The translations under genes and the position numbers were made by a program. From contig JACONQ010000001.1 of the NCBI GenBank assembly GCA_014281115.1, forward strand, positions 2,542,001 through 2,606,000: DNA of 64,000 nucleotides, read 5' to 3'. Source of the DNA: Laburnicola sp. R22_1 (Eukaryota > Ascomycota > Dothideomycetes > Pleosporales > Didymosphaeriaceae). Each line of letters starts with the position of its first letter. Position 1 is the stretch's first letter. The notes under the pieces were generated by a model. The model was given only the letters and a program-made list of their open reading frames with translations. It was not told the DNA's origin and did not search any database. Of this stretch, positions 1-12,286 are shown in pieces.

Positions 1-1131
1 TGCTCATGATGGCGAAAGAAGAACATGGCACGGCAAATCAGATCAGGTACCATAGAGGTTTCGGTTGGGGGAGGCTCTGGGGTCGCAAATTGTGGCTATG
101 CGTGGACTCGATTTGCAGGAGCAATACATGGGGAGTACGTGTAGAACGGCTCGGTCAGATTCCCACAACGGACGGCCCCGTGAAGTGGCGAAAAGCCATC
201 GTACCTATGCTGCATCAATTGCACGTGTTGGACCCTGGGATTGGTCGCGGATGCTAAGGGGAACAGTCAATGGCTGATTTTCACTGAAGTAGTTGCCAGC
301 GAAATGTTTGTTATAGGACAGGGGTGAGTTGTAAGGCTGGCCAACCGCGGGACCAGTACCGGATTGTGCAGCGTCCCTGCGTCATGTGTCCTGCGTCCTG
401 CAGACGTCTAGATGGCTCGCAATTGAGGCGGCATGGCGTTTCGCAAGTATCGAGATGGAAGAGGTGAAGGGAGAATGCGTGGTGTTGCAGTACAACTAGG
501 GTTCGGGTTCGGTTGGGACGTTGGTGACGGGAACGCCGCGGCCCACATGGCGGCGCATGCCACAACCCCTTTGGCCTGATCGATGTCACCGATTCTCCGA
601 TTCCACCGCTGCCCCATTTCTGCGCCTTGCGGCCTGCCCGCGGCCTAACCGCCGCCATTTGCATCATGGAACGCTGCATTTCTTGACTACCGACCAATCG
701 AGCGCCGACGTCAATCTATCTGAAGTTTACTTTTCCGCAGACGGCGCGCTGGGCAAGAAGAAGCGACAACGGCCTTCTTCCACCCGAGCTTGGCTATCCT
801 TCGGCATGAGTGGTGTGATATGGGGTGCATACGTCTGTTCCTGAAACAGTTGACAAATCTACCGCCACGCGGGAAGGGGATTCCATGGGGTCTATCAGGT
901 TTTTGTGGAACAAGCCCATCACAGCCGACACTGACATCATTGTGCATTTCTAAGATTGCACGGGAGGAGCAAATCCAATCCGACACGAATTGGGATGAAG
1001 GAGGAAAGTCTTGTACACATTAGGTATCGGTGCCACGAGGCGCCAAAATTAGACATACAGAAATCGACGATCCCACCCATGCTATGCAACGCGAACCAAA
1101 ACAAGGCTTGAACGACAGAACTTTTGGATGC
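1..1131. other. Intergenic stretch, no supported gene
   Basis: GC-balanced DNA downstream of the permease gene. Several short open frames exist on both strands (the longest about 128 codons, minus strand 311-697), but none shows a recognisable domain, fungal splice signals or a clear start context. I see no RNA gene and no repeat here. Confidence 0.5.
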
Positions 1132-2825
1132 TCACCAAGCTCTGTTGAGAACCTTCTTCCAAATGCTCCTAGGGCTTTCTTCCCATGTCTCAGCAGGCTC
1201 CTGGATGAATCTACCGGTGAGGACGTCCGCCTCGGCCGGCTTGATAAAGCTGCACCGCGTCACCACCTTGTGGCCCACATACAGGACGGCGAACAGGATC
1301 AAACTGATATAACCAATAAAGAACTCTTCAGTGTTCCAGGGAACGAAAGCGGTGAAGCCTTGTGTGAAGACGACGAGGACGCAGAATACAAGGCCGTACC
1401 AAGAGAGCCAGTCGCCGCCCCATGCCCTGTATGGGAGGTTGTCGCGATCGATGTTTTGCGCCTTGAGTGCCTTCGTAAATGCGAGGTAACAGATGAATAT
1501 ACAACACCAGGCAATTAAGCCCGCCACACTGCAGATAGTCAAGAGCCAGTTGAAGGCTTTGCTGCCAGCGGACGAGCAGTTCAAGTATCCTAAGGTACCC
1601 ACGATAGCAGTGACGGAGACTGCCACATACGGGACACCGCGCTTCGAGGCCCGTTGGAAGATGCGTGGCGCGCAGCCCTGCTCAGAGAGTCCAACCAGAA
1701 TCCGGCTACCAGAGTAGACCACCGAGCTAGCAGAGGAAAGAACGGCCGTTAAGAGCACCGTATTGATGATGTGGGGAAGCACCTGTACACCCGCAAGCTG
1801 GGCAGCAATCACTAGGGGCGAGGAGCCCGCGTTGGTATCTCCGATGGCAAGCGCTTCATTGTCATAAGGAACAATGATGCCGATGAAGAAGATGGTGGAG
1901 ACGAACATGAGGAAAATGCTCCAAAAGGTTCTCCGGATAGCTTTCGGCATGGTCACTCTCGGGTTCGTACTCTCTCCAGCGCCAATGGCTACCAACTCAG
2001 CGCCCTGGAAGGAGAAGGCAGCTGCGATCAAGACAGACCAGAAGCTGACGAACTTGGCCGTGGGGCCGGTAGTTAGGTAGTCCGCGAAAGCCCCCGGGTT
2101 GTCCCAGTACTTGAATCCGATGTAGCCTTGTTGACCAGCACCTGCGTTGATGCAGATGGAGAAGATGGCGAAGCCAGCCAGAGCAATAACTTTCAACGAC
2201 GCGAACCAAAATTCGAACTCGCCGAATACGTCCACGGGAAGGTAGTTGACCATTGTGATGGGAACCCAGAAGATGGTGATAAAAATGGCTATATTGAGGC
2301 TCGGATCCCACCATTGGATGATCAGGCCGGCTGCGCTGAGTTGGAGCGCGTACGTGATGGCCCAAGAGAACCAGTATATCCACCCCAGGGAGAAGCCGAG
2401 ACTAGAATCCACGAAACGAGACGCGTATTGCGTAAAAGCCCCAGAGATGGGTAGGTATGTTGCCATTTCGGCGAGCGACTGCATAACGGCGTATACGAGG
2501 GTTCCGATGAAAACGTAGGCTAGGAGCGCTCCTGCTGGTCCTGCTGTTGCGATTGATTTGCCAGAGGCGATGAAGATACCTGTACCGACAGTTCCACCTG
2601 TTCATGATTAGCGACGCTCGAGGCAGAGTAGGTGTCGCGCTTACCGATAGCGACGAATTGCAGATGGCGACTGGACAATTTCCTCAGTAGTTGGGCTTCT
2701 GCTGGCGCAGAGCCCTGTTTCTCGATGTCACTCGACGAGTGCACCTGCGACTTCTCCGACCGGCCATCATCCATCTTTGGTTCGATGCTCTCGTGGAGAC
2801 TGCCTGAATTGGGAGAGACGTCCAT
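1132..2825 (-). CDS. Amino-acid permease (fungal AAP/YAT family), two exons
   Basis: Probable plasma-membrane amino-acid/H+ symporter of the APC superfamily. Reading the minus strand, exon 1 is 2825-2645, a 47-nt intron (GTAAG...CAG, CTAAT branch) occupies 2644-2598, and exon 2 runs 2597-1132. The joined frame is 548 residues, normal for fungal permeases of 500-600. The polar N-terminus (about 55 residues) leads into the TM1 signature IGGTVGTGIFIASG across the splice junction, followed by about 12 hydrophobic segments; the GAELVAIGAGESTNPR stretch in mid-protein is typical of the family. The C-terminal tail ends in NRAW. I chose the ATG at 2825 because the frame upstream of it has no other ATG. 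Substrate specificity cannot be read from sequence. The intron disrupts the conserved TM1 motif unless spliced, which supports the model. Confidence 0.93.
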
Positions 2826-4252
2826 GATGATCTCGTCCGTCCCGCTGATGTCCTGGCACAATGACAACCGTACTAATCAATGCCTTGCGAATTATGATGA
2901 ATTTGATCGAGTCACGGACGAAGGGGTAACATTGTGCAGAGGGCAACATGCATACACCCCACGGGTAATTACGGCCCCTCCCATGATCTCAAGGAAAGCT
3001 TGCGCAAAAATTTCTTCATCGTGGTCCCACCGTGGCCTTACTGGAGTGCTCAGTCCAGGCGCCGCAGCGGTGATTGAGGCAAAGTCGGCAAGGATGGCGC
3101 CGGTTACGAACGGTTCGCCACCCCGGCCCCGGACTGAGCGAATTCACCACGCAAAGGCCGCCAAAGGACAAGGCCGTACATGCTACCGCGGCATCTTTGG
3201 CGAAAATCTCTGCGTCTGCGAGATGGTAACAAATGCGCATGCGGTCATTGTCGAGGCTGGCGCGGCGGATCGGCCCATTGTCGGTCTTGGCCGGATCGAA
3301 AACTTCATCGCCGCGCCTTGGGCATCGCTTTCCTCCGTCCACCTTCTTTTCCATCGAATGCGGCCGTGGTATCAGCGAGTTGACTCATTTGTGTCATCTT
3401 TCCGTCGATGCAACGTCGATGTTTCGCTGGCCATCGTAGATCCCACGAACGACCACCGGATGACGACTCAACTCTTCCAGCTACTGTGTATGGAGGTTAC
3501 TAATAGAGGCAGCTGCGAAGCGTGTTGTCTACAGTCTAGACATCCATTCAAAGTCGTCGATCAATGGGTATAGACAACCTAAGGCTACGCAATCCAACGC
3601 GATTACCGGAATTCACTACTTGGACGCCCTACTCTCTTCGCGCCTGCTACCGTCTCAATCCTGACCCAACTATCTGCTTCCAAGTCCGTTCTTGGAAATG
3701 AACACCTTTCCCAAAGATATGTCTTCCGCATTCGATGAGTCGAGAATGGATCTCGATCGTAAAAGTAATGAAGCATGACGAAAATGGTCTTATTCAACGA
3801 TCTCGAGAACGGCCACTGTCTAAGAGCGAACTGGATGGTTACGTTTCTATCCATGGATGCGGGGATGCGGTACTAGTTTTGTCACGTCGCCTGTGCTACA
3901 TTGGACTAGAAGCGCAATGTCTCAGCCTTATGGACGCCCAGAACATACCATGTTCTAAGTGCAACCTAGACGTATGCCTAGGCTTGTCAGTTCGGTTTGA
4001 GACTCGAGCATGGGTAGGATTACACAATGTTCCCTTCCCGGAAAGAACAAAGCAATTGGTCTCCATCCCGGCATCATGACCATCGCGTTCGACTTCCCGT
4101 CCACTGGCTACCTGGAGATGTCTTCTATCTAAGATCTCGACAGTGCTACCGTCACTTTCAGTCACTTGAGCGTCATATCAAATGCGAAGTTCGGTCATCT
4201 TCAAGGACAGGATCGTCGATTGCCTACATGTTGGACATCTATCACGATGCCA
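2826..4252. other. Divergent intergenic region
   Basis: About 1.4 kb between the start of the permease (minus) and the next gene (plus), so it should hold both promoters. A 313-codon plus-strand open frame (2632-3573) overlaps permease exon 1 in antisense and has no recognisable domain; I treat it as a shadow. No repeats or RNA genes are seen. Confidence 0.45.
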
Positions 4253-4258
4253 TATAAA
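4253..4258 (+). promoter_or_regulatory. TATA box candidate upstream of the 4415 gene
   Basis: TATAAA lies 157 bp before the ATG at 4415, in a GC-balanced context where the motif is uncommon. Spacing suits a fungal core promoter with a 5' leader of roughly 100-130 nt. No experimental evidence. Confidence 0.35.
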
Positions 4259-4414
4259 GCCCCCCATGGCTCCCACAGAAGATGCTAATCTTTGTTACTC
4301 ACGGTCGTAGTAGGTTCATTTCAGATCGTGGCGATCTGACCCCAACCTCCGAACTGACAGCTGCTGTGCAACACGGGTAGCCCACTGTCTCACACATCCA
4401 CAAGACACCGAACA

Positions 4415-5616
4415 ATGGGTGTTGACGCAACGCAAAGGCTGCACTGGACACAACGCATCGCACTCGTTAGGCACAATCTCCATGCAGCTCGACGAACAAA
4501 TGACTTCACATTCTTCAAAACCCTCCAAGCACACGCCATCATTGATGGAACGGATCACGTGGCAATTCTCCATTCAATGCTCGGAAACGAGGCCGATTCT
4601 GTCCTCTCGACACTCGACAACCTCAACGCCGGAATCGCATACGTACATCAAGACGTCTTCAAAGCCGTCTACGACAGCGCAAAGTCTTCCATGTACAAGA
4701 TCGACAACTCCCCATCCAGCAGACGATCCCTCCTGCGAGTCGACATCTGCCAGCAGCGCGACATGGCCGACCACGCAATCGACAAGACCGCCAACTCGGC
4801 GGTCCAGCTCATTCAGGCCCAGCCTGTCCATTGTCAAGACGCAATCGCCAACGCCTGGATCACAGGAGCAACCATCATCGCAGATGCCGGTAGCGTCTGT
4901 TTGAATGAGATGGAAGCCATTGAGGATAGCCTGGACGACTTCATTCGTCTCGAGTACTCGTGGAATAGTATCCAGAGTTCTGTAGACGCTGCGATCTCAG
5001 CTTTGCGCGGTATATTCAGTCTGATGGAGCGCTCGAACCTATCAAACAACCCTTCGCGCAATCTCAGCATTTCTTCCGCAGTCGGCTCCGAGGGTGGAGC
5101 AAGCAGCTTTCGCAGCAGACAATCCTCAACAGCATCAGCTTTCGGCCTCTTCAAGAAGGCTTTCAGCCACAGTAACCTCGGATCGCCACCTGTTACCGAG
5201 GGCCGTGCCGGCTCGGTGCCTCTGCCTGACTCAAATCCGCGAGGCCTCAGGCTTAGCATCAGCGCTGTTTGTCCTACGAAGCTGCCTACTTACTCTGACC
5301 ACCCGCATACGCTTCTGACGACTATCCCACCAATACCAAGCGTCCACGAAACGCCAGGAGCAGGCGCAAGCCCTTTCAGAGCGAAGGGCGACTACTTCGC
5401 ATTCGACATGGAGAAAGGGTCCGAGAAGACAAGCAAAGAAGGCTCCCCATCTGCGAACGATCCCATGCACATGTAAGTAGACACCATAGTCTGACGTTGC
5501 GCAAAATTTTGCTAATGTGCGTTCCTTCCAGCGAGAGCCTAGATCCGTTGCACTCACCAAGCTCAGCTGATTACAGCAGAATGCCCGTGCCACTGACCCT
5601 GCGACGGCTCTCGTAG
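4415..5616 (+). CDS. Conserved-looking helical protein with Ser-rich tail, unknown function, two exons
   Basis: Exon 1 is 4415-5472 and exon 2 is 5532-5616; the 59-nt intron has GTAAGT, a GCTAAT branch motif and CAG. The joined product is 380 residues. Residues 1 to about 210 are predicted mostly helical, without Gly/Pro-rich breaks, and hydrophobic stretches are amphipathic rather than membrane-spanning (for example the NAWITGATIIADAGSV region). From about residue 215 the chain becomes Ser/Pro/Gly-rich and probably disordered, with many possible phosphorylation sites. There is no signal peptide. I do not recognise a named family. Codon use and the CAAC-type start context (AACAATGG) look like a genuine host gene. 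If the intron is retained the protein ends after 353 residues at a stop in the intron, so only 28 C-terminal residues depend on splicing. Confidence 0.8.
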
Positions 5617-6786
5617 TCCTTTCCTTTGTCCCCCTCTGCGCCTATCGCTGTTTGATGGGTGCGTCGACTGACTGACTGACTACCGTGCCGCCGGAGTTTC
5701 TGTTTGTGCTATTCCTTTTCGGCCATCTACCGTTCCTTCAGTCTTTACGGCGCAGCGTTTTATTCCCGTGTCCAGCGTCATGCCCTGCTTTTTCCTTACT
5801 GGGCGAGTTACGCCCGGTCGCTTCCGAGTATTACGAATCTCGTTATATATGTGGTGTACGGTAGTAGGATAGCTTCTTCATCTTTTTAGAATGTTCCATG
5901 CTCCAATATATACAACTACCTAGGCATATGTGCCTTGCATGACGATCCTTGATGTGCGCACAATCCTCCTACATAGCTCCCCATTCTCACCCACGCCTCC
6001 CAACAACTCCAAGCTCGGTGCACCAAATATCAAGTGCGCAATTAATCCACATGCAGGTACCAGAGGCTGAGTGTGTGTACCGTCAGTGCGCTTACATGCT
6101 GGGAATCAGGTCTGCGAGTCGGGAATCCTGTGTCCTCCCGATGCGGCTAGCCGGGTCGGCGGGCGGAAGCCCGAATTGCCTGTTTGGGTGATGTTGGGGG
6201 TGTATCGTTTTTGGATGGCTGGGGAGGTTGCTTGTGGGCCAATTAGTTGCATTGGGTACCTGAGGTTGCGAAGGATGTTGGTGCGGGCGATTGCTCGTAT
6301 TGGATCGGGGTAGGAAGAGATATCTAACATAGGTATTGAACGGGCATTGATGGTCTTGATTGTACCTTGGTTTCTGGACGGTATATCGATTTTAACATGC
6401 AACGACAAGTTCTAAGCACCAGAAGGGTGTGTGCAATCCAACAACCTAGCATGCGAACTGCTTGTTGGATACGGACTTTTCAAACAATAGTCAAATAGCC
6501 CCAGCGCTGGAGAGGTCTGCGCTTTGACCGCGCCGCAGGCCTCAGCCCCCATCGCATCGTTCCCCAGAATCCTCTTCTTCCCACTCGGGAACATCCATTT
6601 TAGCAAGGCTACGGGTGGCGATCGTACTGATTGGTCCGTCTGGCCTTCGACAAACATGTGGGTTGCGGCCAACGTCAGCATCGAAACGGGACAACCACGA
6701 CGGCATGGAGCTAACCTAAAACTGCGATTTCCATCGCCGAACCATGAGGCACGGCGCAGCATGATCGGAGTATGTATGTGAATGGA
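5617..6786. other. Intergenic region
   Basis: 3' region of the preceding gene, then GC-balanced DNA with only short frames. A 191-codon minus-strand frame (6412-6987) runs across the start of the next gene and has no recognisable domain. No repeats or RNA genes seen. Confidence 0.45.
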
Positions 6787-6792
6787 TATATA
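6787..6792 (+). promoter_or_regulatory. Possible TATA element of the 6975 gene
   Basis: TATATA about 185 bp upstream of the chosen ATG at 6975. It is a weak call based on motif and spacing only. Confidence 0.22.
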
Positions 6793-6974
6793 GCAGGGCG
6801 GCGCCTCGTTTTCGAAGACTTCAGGATCTCTTCGTTTGCGATTCCTCGGTGTTTGGGCCTGGAACTGATGCTTCAGTGCTCGAAGCCTGTCAACGGCGAC
6901 ATCCTCACGAACGACATAACCGCATAATAAAGGACACCCACCATAATTCAGGCATACAAGTTCATCACAACAGA

Positions 6975-7856
6975 ATGACGCCCTCATTACCTCTCATCCT
7001 ATGCTGCCTCCTTTCAACACCTCCCACCATCTACGCCTCCCCGATCGCCCTCAAAGTCCGAACTCCCCACAAGCGCTCACCATCCCCTCACACCATCGGC
7101 ACCGGGTTCGCAATCGCGATATCCGTCCTCACCCTCGCCTCTCTAATATTCTACCTCGGCGTACGCCGCGGCCGCTCCGGAACCTGGTTCTGCTGGCACG
7201 ATCCCCCGCCCCCGCTCTACACCTCACACCTCCCGGAAAAAATCCAAATCTTCGACACCACCATGCTAAAAAGCCGCATCAGCTCGCCCCTCCAAATGTG
7301 CTCCAGCGCCCTCCCGGAACTCTCCCCCGTAGAAGCGCAGCCCCAAATCGCCGAGCTCTCCCCCATCGAGGCAAAGCCCAAGCGCCTCGAGCTATGCGCG
7401 CTGGACAAAGTAGTACACGAAATGGGGCAGGCGAGTCCCCGACGGCCGCCTAGTATGCTCTCGTCGCGGACGACCCTAACAGGGAAGAGTATCTACTCGC
7501 TGCGTACGTCGCGCAAGTCGTCGTTTGCAACCGCGTACCGGAAAAGCATGAGTTCGGTTAAGACGAGTCGGACGGCGTGGAAGAGTATGCATTCGACGAC
7601 GCAGGGGCATGAGAAGGTGCCGAAGGTTAATAGCTGGTTTGATCGGAAGAGTTGGTTTTGTCGGGGCGCGTTGGAGATTGAGGATGAGGAGAAGAGGGCG
7701 AGGGGGAAGGAGGGTTGTGAGACAGTCGGGGGCGCGGAACCGCTTACGTCGATTAGTCGGGCGGTTTTGATGGGCGGCGAGGGGAGAGAGAGTTCCATGG
7801 ATTGGTCGGATATGGAGTGGCTGTCTAAGGTTTATAGTGGGAATAAGTCGACATGA
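6975..7856 (+). CDS. Single-pass membrane protein with signal peptide, unknown function
   Basis: Intronless, 293 residues from the ATG at 6975. That start is preferred over the upstream in-frame codon at 6849 because it opens directly with a signal peptide (MTPSLPLILCCLLSTPPTIYA, cleavage likely near Ala-Ser). A short lumenal or extracellular stretch follows, then one strong transmembrane helix (about residues 41-63, AIAISVLTLASLIFYLGV) with a positive RRGR stop-transfer flank, giving a type I topology. The cytosolic part is Ser/Thr/Arg-rich. It contains two similar pieces, LSPVEAQPQIAE and LSPIEAKPKR, and clustered S/T-K-S motifs suitable for phosphorylation. The C-terminus has an acidic DWSDMEWLSKVY patch. 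I cannot assign a family; a small fungal cell-surface or secretory-pathway membrane protein is the most that can be said. Confidence 0.7.
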   Translation: MTPSLPLILCCLLSTPPTIYASPIALKVRTPHKRSPSPHTIGTGFAIAISVLTLASLIFYLGVRRGRSGTWFCWHDPPPPLYTSHLPEKIQIFDTTMLKSRISSPLQMCSSALPELSPVEAQPQIAELSPIEAKPKRLELCALDKVVHEMGQASPRRPPSMLSSRTTLTGKSIYSLRTSRKSSFATAYRKSMSSVKTSRTAWKSMHSTTQGHEKVPKVNSWFDRKSWFCRGALEIEDEEKRARGKEGCETVGGAEPLTSISRAVLMGGEGRESSMDWSDMEWLSKVYSGNKST

Positions 7857-8486
7857 AGCGGTTACGTGGGATGAAGAGTTTATACAATGCGGACGACGAG
7901 GCTAAGTAGTTACTTACGAGACGAACACAAAAGTCGGAAGGATGGACAGGACGGACTTGGCTTGTGCGGTAGGTCTTTTTCTTTCCTCTCCGATTCCCGC
8001 CTTGTTGGGAGAATCAAAACTAATTGCATGCAGCGGTTTTCCCTGCTGGAGACGTGCCTACCGAGCGCTCGCTTTTCTTTGCGATGCGCCAGTGCGATAT
8101 TTACTGCTGCCGCCTGTCCGTCCTACTGTCTGGTGGCCTTTCTTTCTATCTTACTTTCTTTGTATGCGCACGATGCGGCTGGTTTCTTTGTCTCTCTTCT
8201 TTCTCTTGGTGGATATAGATGGACTGGCGGATATGATACCCATTAGACGTGGCTTTTGGCTCGCTATAGTTGTAAGAATAATATGTAATCTTGTCTTAGA
8301 CTGTAGTAGAAATAAGGGTGTATCTAGTAGTGTTATTATTATAGTAAATTTAATAGTGCCGCTCTCGCAGCTAAGCTCTAGTAGATAATAGACTATGTAT
8401 TAATTACTACTAATACTAGTAATACTATTATATAGAATACTAATAATAAAATTATTATTATTTTATATATATTTTATTACTACTAC
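7857..8486. other. 3' flank passing into repeat DNA
   Basis: Host 3' flank up to about 8,260, then the base composition shifts to AT-rich, TpA-rich sequence. The last 80 bases before the pogo element (ending in TACTACTAC) resemble 20,703-20,745, so this stretch is a decayed copy of the repeat that also flanks the 98-bp tandem duplication. A 148-codon hydrophobic frame at 7942-8388 ends inside the repeat and is not supported as a gene. Confidence 0.5.
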
Positions 8487-9036
8487 TAACGTGGTTCACC
8501 AGCGAGTGACCCACACCAGTGAGCGCGCCACCTTTGCCAAGACCCCACCATCACCAACAATACCATTATAATACAACCACCTACCATGTCTTCTAAGCCA
8601 TCTAATGAAGCTCGGTTGCTTATTGCTATTAGAGCTATCGAAGAAGACCCAAATCTTACAGAGCGAGCATCGCAGAACGCTCAATCGAAGACGCAACGGA
8701 ACGACTGCACGACGCGATAACCCACCTAAATTAAAGAATTTTACTCTCCTTAAGGAGCAGGCGCTTGTTGATCGTATAATCGAGCTGGACACGCGTGGAT
8801 TCCCTCCTATAAAGCTTATGATACGCACAATGGCCGATTCACTACGTTTATAGAGAGGAAAGCCACCTGTTGGCATTAACTAGACAGACAGGTTTATTAA
8901 GCGCAGACGTGAAGTTAAAACGCGTTAGTCTTAGTTATACGATAACTAGAGGGCACGACAGGAAGATCCTAAGGTTATAAACGCGTGGTTTAAGCTTGTG
9001 GAGGGCATTAAAGTTAAGTACGGCATTACGGATAAG

Positions 9037-12000
9037 CACAATTGTCAACAAACAAATCCAGTCCAAATCCACCCGTTGACTTGATTTGATGTGCCTCAAC
9101 AGCGCTAGAGGACTTGATTGGGAGGTCTTGGCAGCAGTTTGTACTTGATTTGGAAGTCGGATTTGCAAATATTAATCTAAAATTATAGTGTTGTACTGCA
9201 GTTTGGCAGCTAATCGTCCTATTTAGATACACTATACAGAGTCTTAATTGCTGCGTTAGTGAGATTGCTCTCATCAACCTCATTGTCGCTGCTTATAAAA
9301 CCAGCCTTTAGCCAGCTCCGCACACACTGCAGAGCAGCTAGTAACTGTGAGCTTATTTTACGCCGCTTCAGCTCTAATAAGTCTCCAAGTTCGCTAAACA
9401 AGCGCTCACACTCCGCGCTGGAGGCTGGAATACTCATTATATCAAGCGCAAACTGCGCCAACGCTAGGTACTTGTTGCGTAACCTAAGCCAATAGCGGAC
9501 TGGGTTACCTTCTTGATCGAAGTCGGCGCGGCTCCAACGCGGCTGACAAGCCCGCTAGCGCTCGTACTTATTGCTAGTTTCTTTATCAGAGTCGCTCTCC
9601 GCCTCGATAATCGCGTTAACGGCGTCGTCAATGGTGTTGGACCGCTTAACTAGTGGGCGTGGAGGCGGCCGGGGAGCAACAGTACCGCCATAGAGGCGCC
9701 AAAGTTGAAAGGCAGCGTCGGCAGCCGTCAATTGAGCTGGGTCACCCGCCCAAGCGACTTTACAGTAGTTACGATAGCGTGGGTGGAGTACAATCGCAGC
9801 GTAATAGGCAGTACTGTCGCTCAGTTTGCTGTAATAGAGCTTTAGTTTGGCGACAGCGCCGCGCAGGTTGATGGCCAAATGGTCTTCTGGAGCGTCTTCT
9901 TGCTCAAAGTTAACATCGCGATAGGTAATTAAGCGCTCTTTATAAGCGCTTATAAGCTGCTTAAAGGTAGGGATAACCTCATAAATGGCGCCAAAGCGCC
10001 TATTAAGCTTGCGATCGCCTGGCTGCTTGCTCTTGCCGCGACCTTCCAGCCGCTCTATGGCTGCTTTGAGCGGCTTCAACACATCCACATACTTAGTAAT
10101 AACTGCCTAGTCTGCTACTTGTAGACCAGTTGATCGCATCTACGCTAGAGCAGCTGGCGGCTTGTTAGTTTTTTGATTAAGCGCTTTGATTCGTGAGATG
10201 TGGTGTTTGGCGTAGTTGGTGATAGGATGTTAGAGGATAAGCCCACGCTTAAAGGCAGCACAATAGCTGTTCTAGCGTGTAACGCACGCCTTAACAACAG
10301 CCAATAATAAGGCCTTGTTTATAGGGTCTTCAGCTAACGCGAGGTGCTAGAAAGTAGAGAAACTAGAGTACTGTTTTGGCGTACTAATAAAGTTGATAAT
10401 GTCTAGAAACACTCCTAAAGGCCCTAGCCGCCGCCACTTATTTATAAACTTCTCCTTATTCTTCTCGTGCTTTGGGTTATTATCGTAGGCGTCTTTATCC
10501 TTGCCAAACATAACAGTTTGGCCAACAAGGTTAATAGTGTGGCAACTGCAACAAAGGCGGCGTTAAGCGGCAGTAAATCCATACTATTTACTTAAGTACT
10601 CCACTGCTATATTGTTACTTGCAGCGTTATCTAACACAAAGTAACCTAGCTTCTCCGCCGTTATATCGAACGCCTGCAGTGCTTTGTCAACACATTCGCC
10701 TATCCTCTCGCCGCTATAGACGCTAGCAAGCTGCGGCAGCGCGATAGGTAAGTCTCGAATCCTGCCCGCGGTGTTAAAGTAGTGAGCAACAACACTAAAG
10801 AAGCCGCGCTTGCCACCTTTTGCAGTCTAGCCGTTAAAGCTAACGTGCACCTTACTGCTCACAGTCACTAATTCTGCTTTAACAATAGGAACAAGGTAGT
10901 TGTAGAGCTAGAGTACGAACCTTAACACACTATTATAGCTTGTCCACAGCGCTTAAACTGCTGCAGGATTGGCGAACTGTAGCATGCGCCAGAAGCTCTT
11001 AGTCTCGAATTCGCGCAGCAGATAGTTATTCTCAACAAGCCATTGCACAGCAGCGAGCCAGAAGCCTTAAATATTAAAGTTACTTAGCTTATTAACCACA
11101 GCTTGCGTAACAGGTACGCCCTTCTTTATCGCGTTAAAGATAGTTAACTAACCACCTAGCAGCTGTGGCAGCTGCTTCTCGCGCGCAGTTAGGCGATAGC
11201 CGCGCCTTTAACGACCCAGGTGCTTCGCCACAGAGCTTGTGGCATCCATCACCTTGATTATACTGCTCGTCAGCGCGTTGTGGTGGCAGAAGCGGCACAC
11301 AAAGAAGGTACGCTTAGGCTTATTAGCCACAATTTATGCAGGACTTTGCTTTAACGCGACGCAATAGCTGTACTAAAAGACCCAGCTCTTCTTGCCAATA
11401 AGAGTACGCCGCGGCACCTAGTACTAAGCCAGCTTCTCCTAATTAATGCTATCGTAATTGTCCGCAAAGCGCTTGTTAAAGCCGCCGCTAACAACATTAT
11501 TATCCTCCACAGTCAAAGCCTCCATAGCTGCCTTTAACACCAATAATAGCGTTAACAACGCCTGCAACTCTAGCAACTGCAGCTCCTATAGCCGCTGTAA
11601 GGCATCTATAACCTAGCCAACAAGCGGGTCTTTAGTGGGCATAGCTGGCTAGCTAGCTCCCTATGATGGCGACGATTAAGGCGACAGCGGCGCAGTTAGC
11701 TGCGTTTTAGGCAGCTCTATCAGCTAACTAGCAGTGCCAGCTGGCAGCGAGTCGCCTTTAATAGCCCGCTGGGTGCGTACTTTCTGACGCTTGCCGCGAC
11801 CTCCACCTTCATTGGTCACCTCTATGGCGCCGTTGGCGCGTACTCCGGCGCGTGCGTTGCCATCGATGGCGCGTTTGGGGGGCATCTCGGGCTATTAGCA
11901 AGCCCACAAGGTAAGCAAAGGCAGCAAAAAGTACGCAATAAGTTAACTGCAATAGCTAAAACACCAACAAAAGTACGCCAATAGATAGGCGATAGTAACA

Positions 12001-12286
12001 AAACAGCGCGTCAAGTGCGCGATAAGATGGCTAGGGGGCCTAGGCGTGATGCCGGCAGTAAGTTGTGGCCAATCAACAACTCCAAATAAGCCAACTTTTG
12101 CAGCAACACCCGCTCGCTTCTATAGCTGAATAACACTATCAAATCTATTAAATCTCCAAGTCAAATCTTTATTTTGGACTTGATTTCCGCCTCAATTTAT
12201 ACGGCAAAGACTTGATTTACTTGATTTGGCAACTCGGCCGTTCGAAGCTCGAGATTTGGAAGTATATTTGATTGTTGACAATTGTG
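9037..12286 (-). mobile_element. hAT transposon nested in pogo family-1 element
   Basis: 3,250 bp bounded by inverted termini CACAATTGTCAACAA (about 21 bp with one mismatch). CGGATAAG occurs directly outside both ends (9029-9036 and 12287-12294), a perfect 8-bp target duplication, which is the hAT hallmark. Removing the element and one duplicate restores the pogo reading ...GITDK-DTYNFNK..., proving that it inserted into the transposase frame. Confidence 0.93.
9219..11885 (-). pseudogene. hAT-family transposase, decayed
   Basis: Runs from an ATG at 11885 (MPPKRAIDGNAR, basic and Gly/Arg-rich N-terminus) to a stop at 9219. A BED-type zinc-finger remnant (VCRFCHHN...) is visible near 11,300. 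The best-preserved open pieces are residues encoded by 10088-9555 (a helical region including an LHPRYRNYCKVAW stretch) and 9461-9219, which is the C-terminal hAT dimerisation domain (IPASSAECERLFSELGDLL...). At least several TAG/TAA stops interrupt the frame at positions where Gln or Trp would be expected, fitting RIP. A single C-terminal stop cluster near 9,545 separates the two best pieces. Confidence 0.85.

Noticed and set aside
311..844. Overlapping frames of 107-128 codons on both strands
   Set aside because: Mutually exclusive, Pro/Arg/His-rich, no domain or splice signals.
2632..3573. 313-codon plus-strand open frame
   Set aside because: Antisense to permease exon 1 and its promoter, no recognisable domain, no good start; best explained as a shadow of GC-rich codon use.
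6412..6987. 191-codon minus-strand open frame
   Set aside because: Overlaps the start of the signal-peptide protein at 6975 and has a Cys/Arg-rich random-looking composition without motifs.
7942..8388. Hydrophobic 148-codon frame downstream of the 6975 gene
   Set aside because: Runs from host 3' flank into AT-rich repeat DNA; hydrophobicity follows from T-rich composition.
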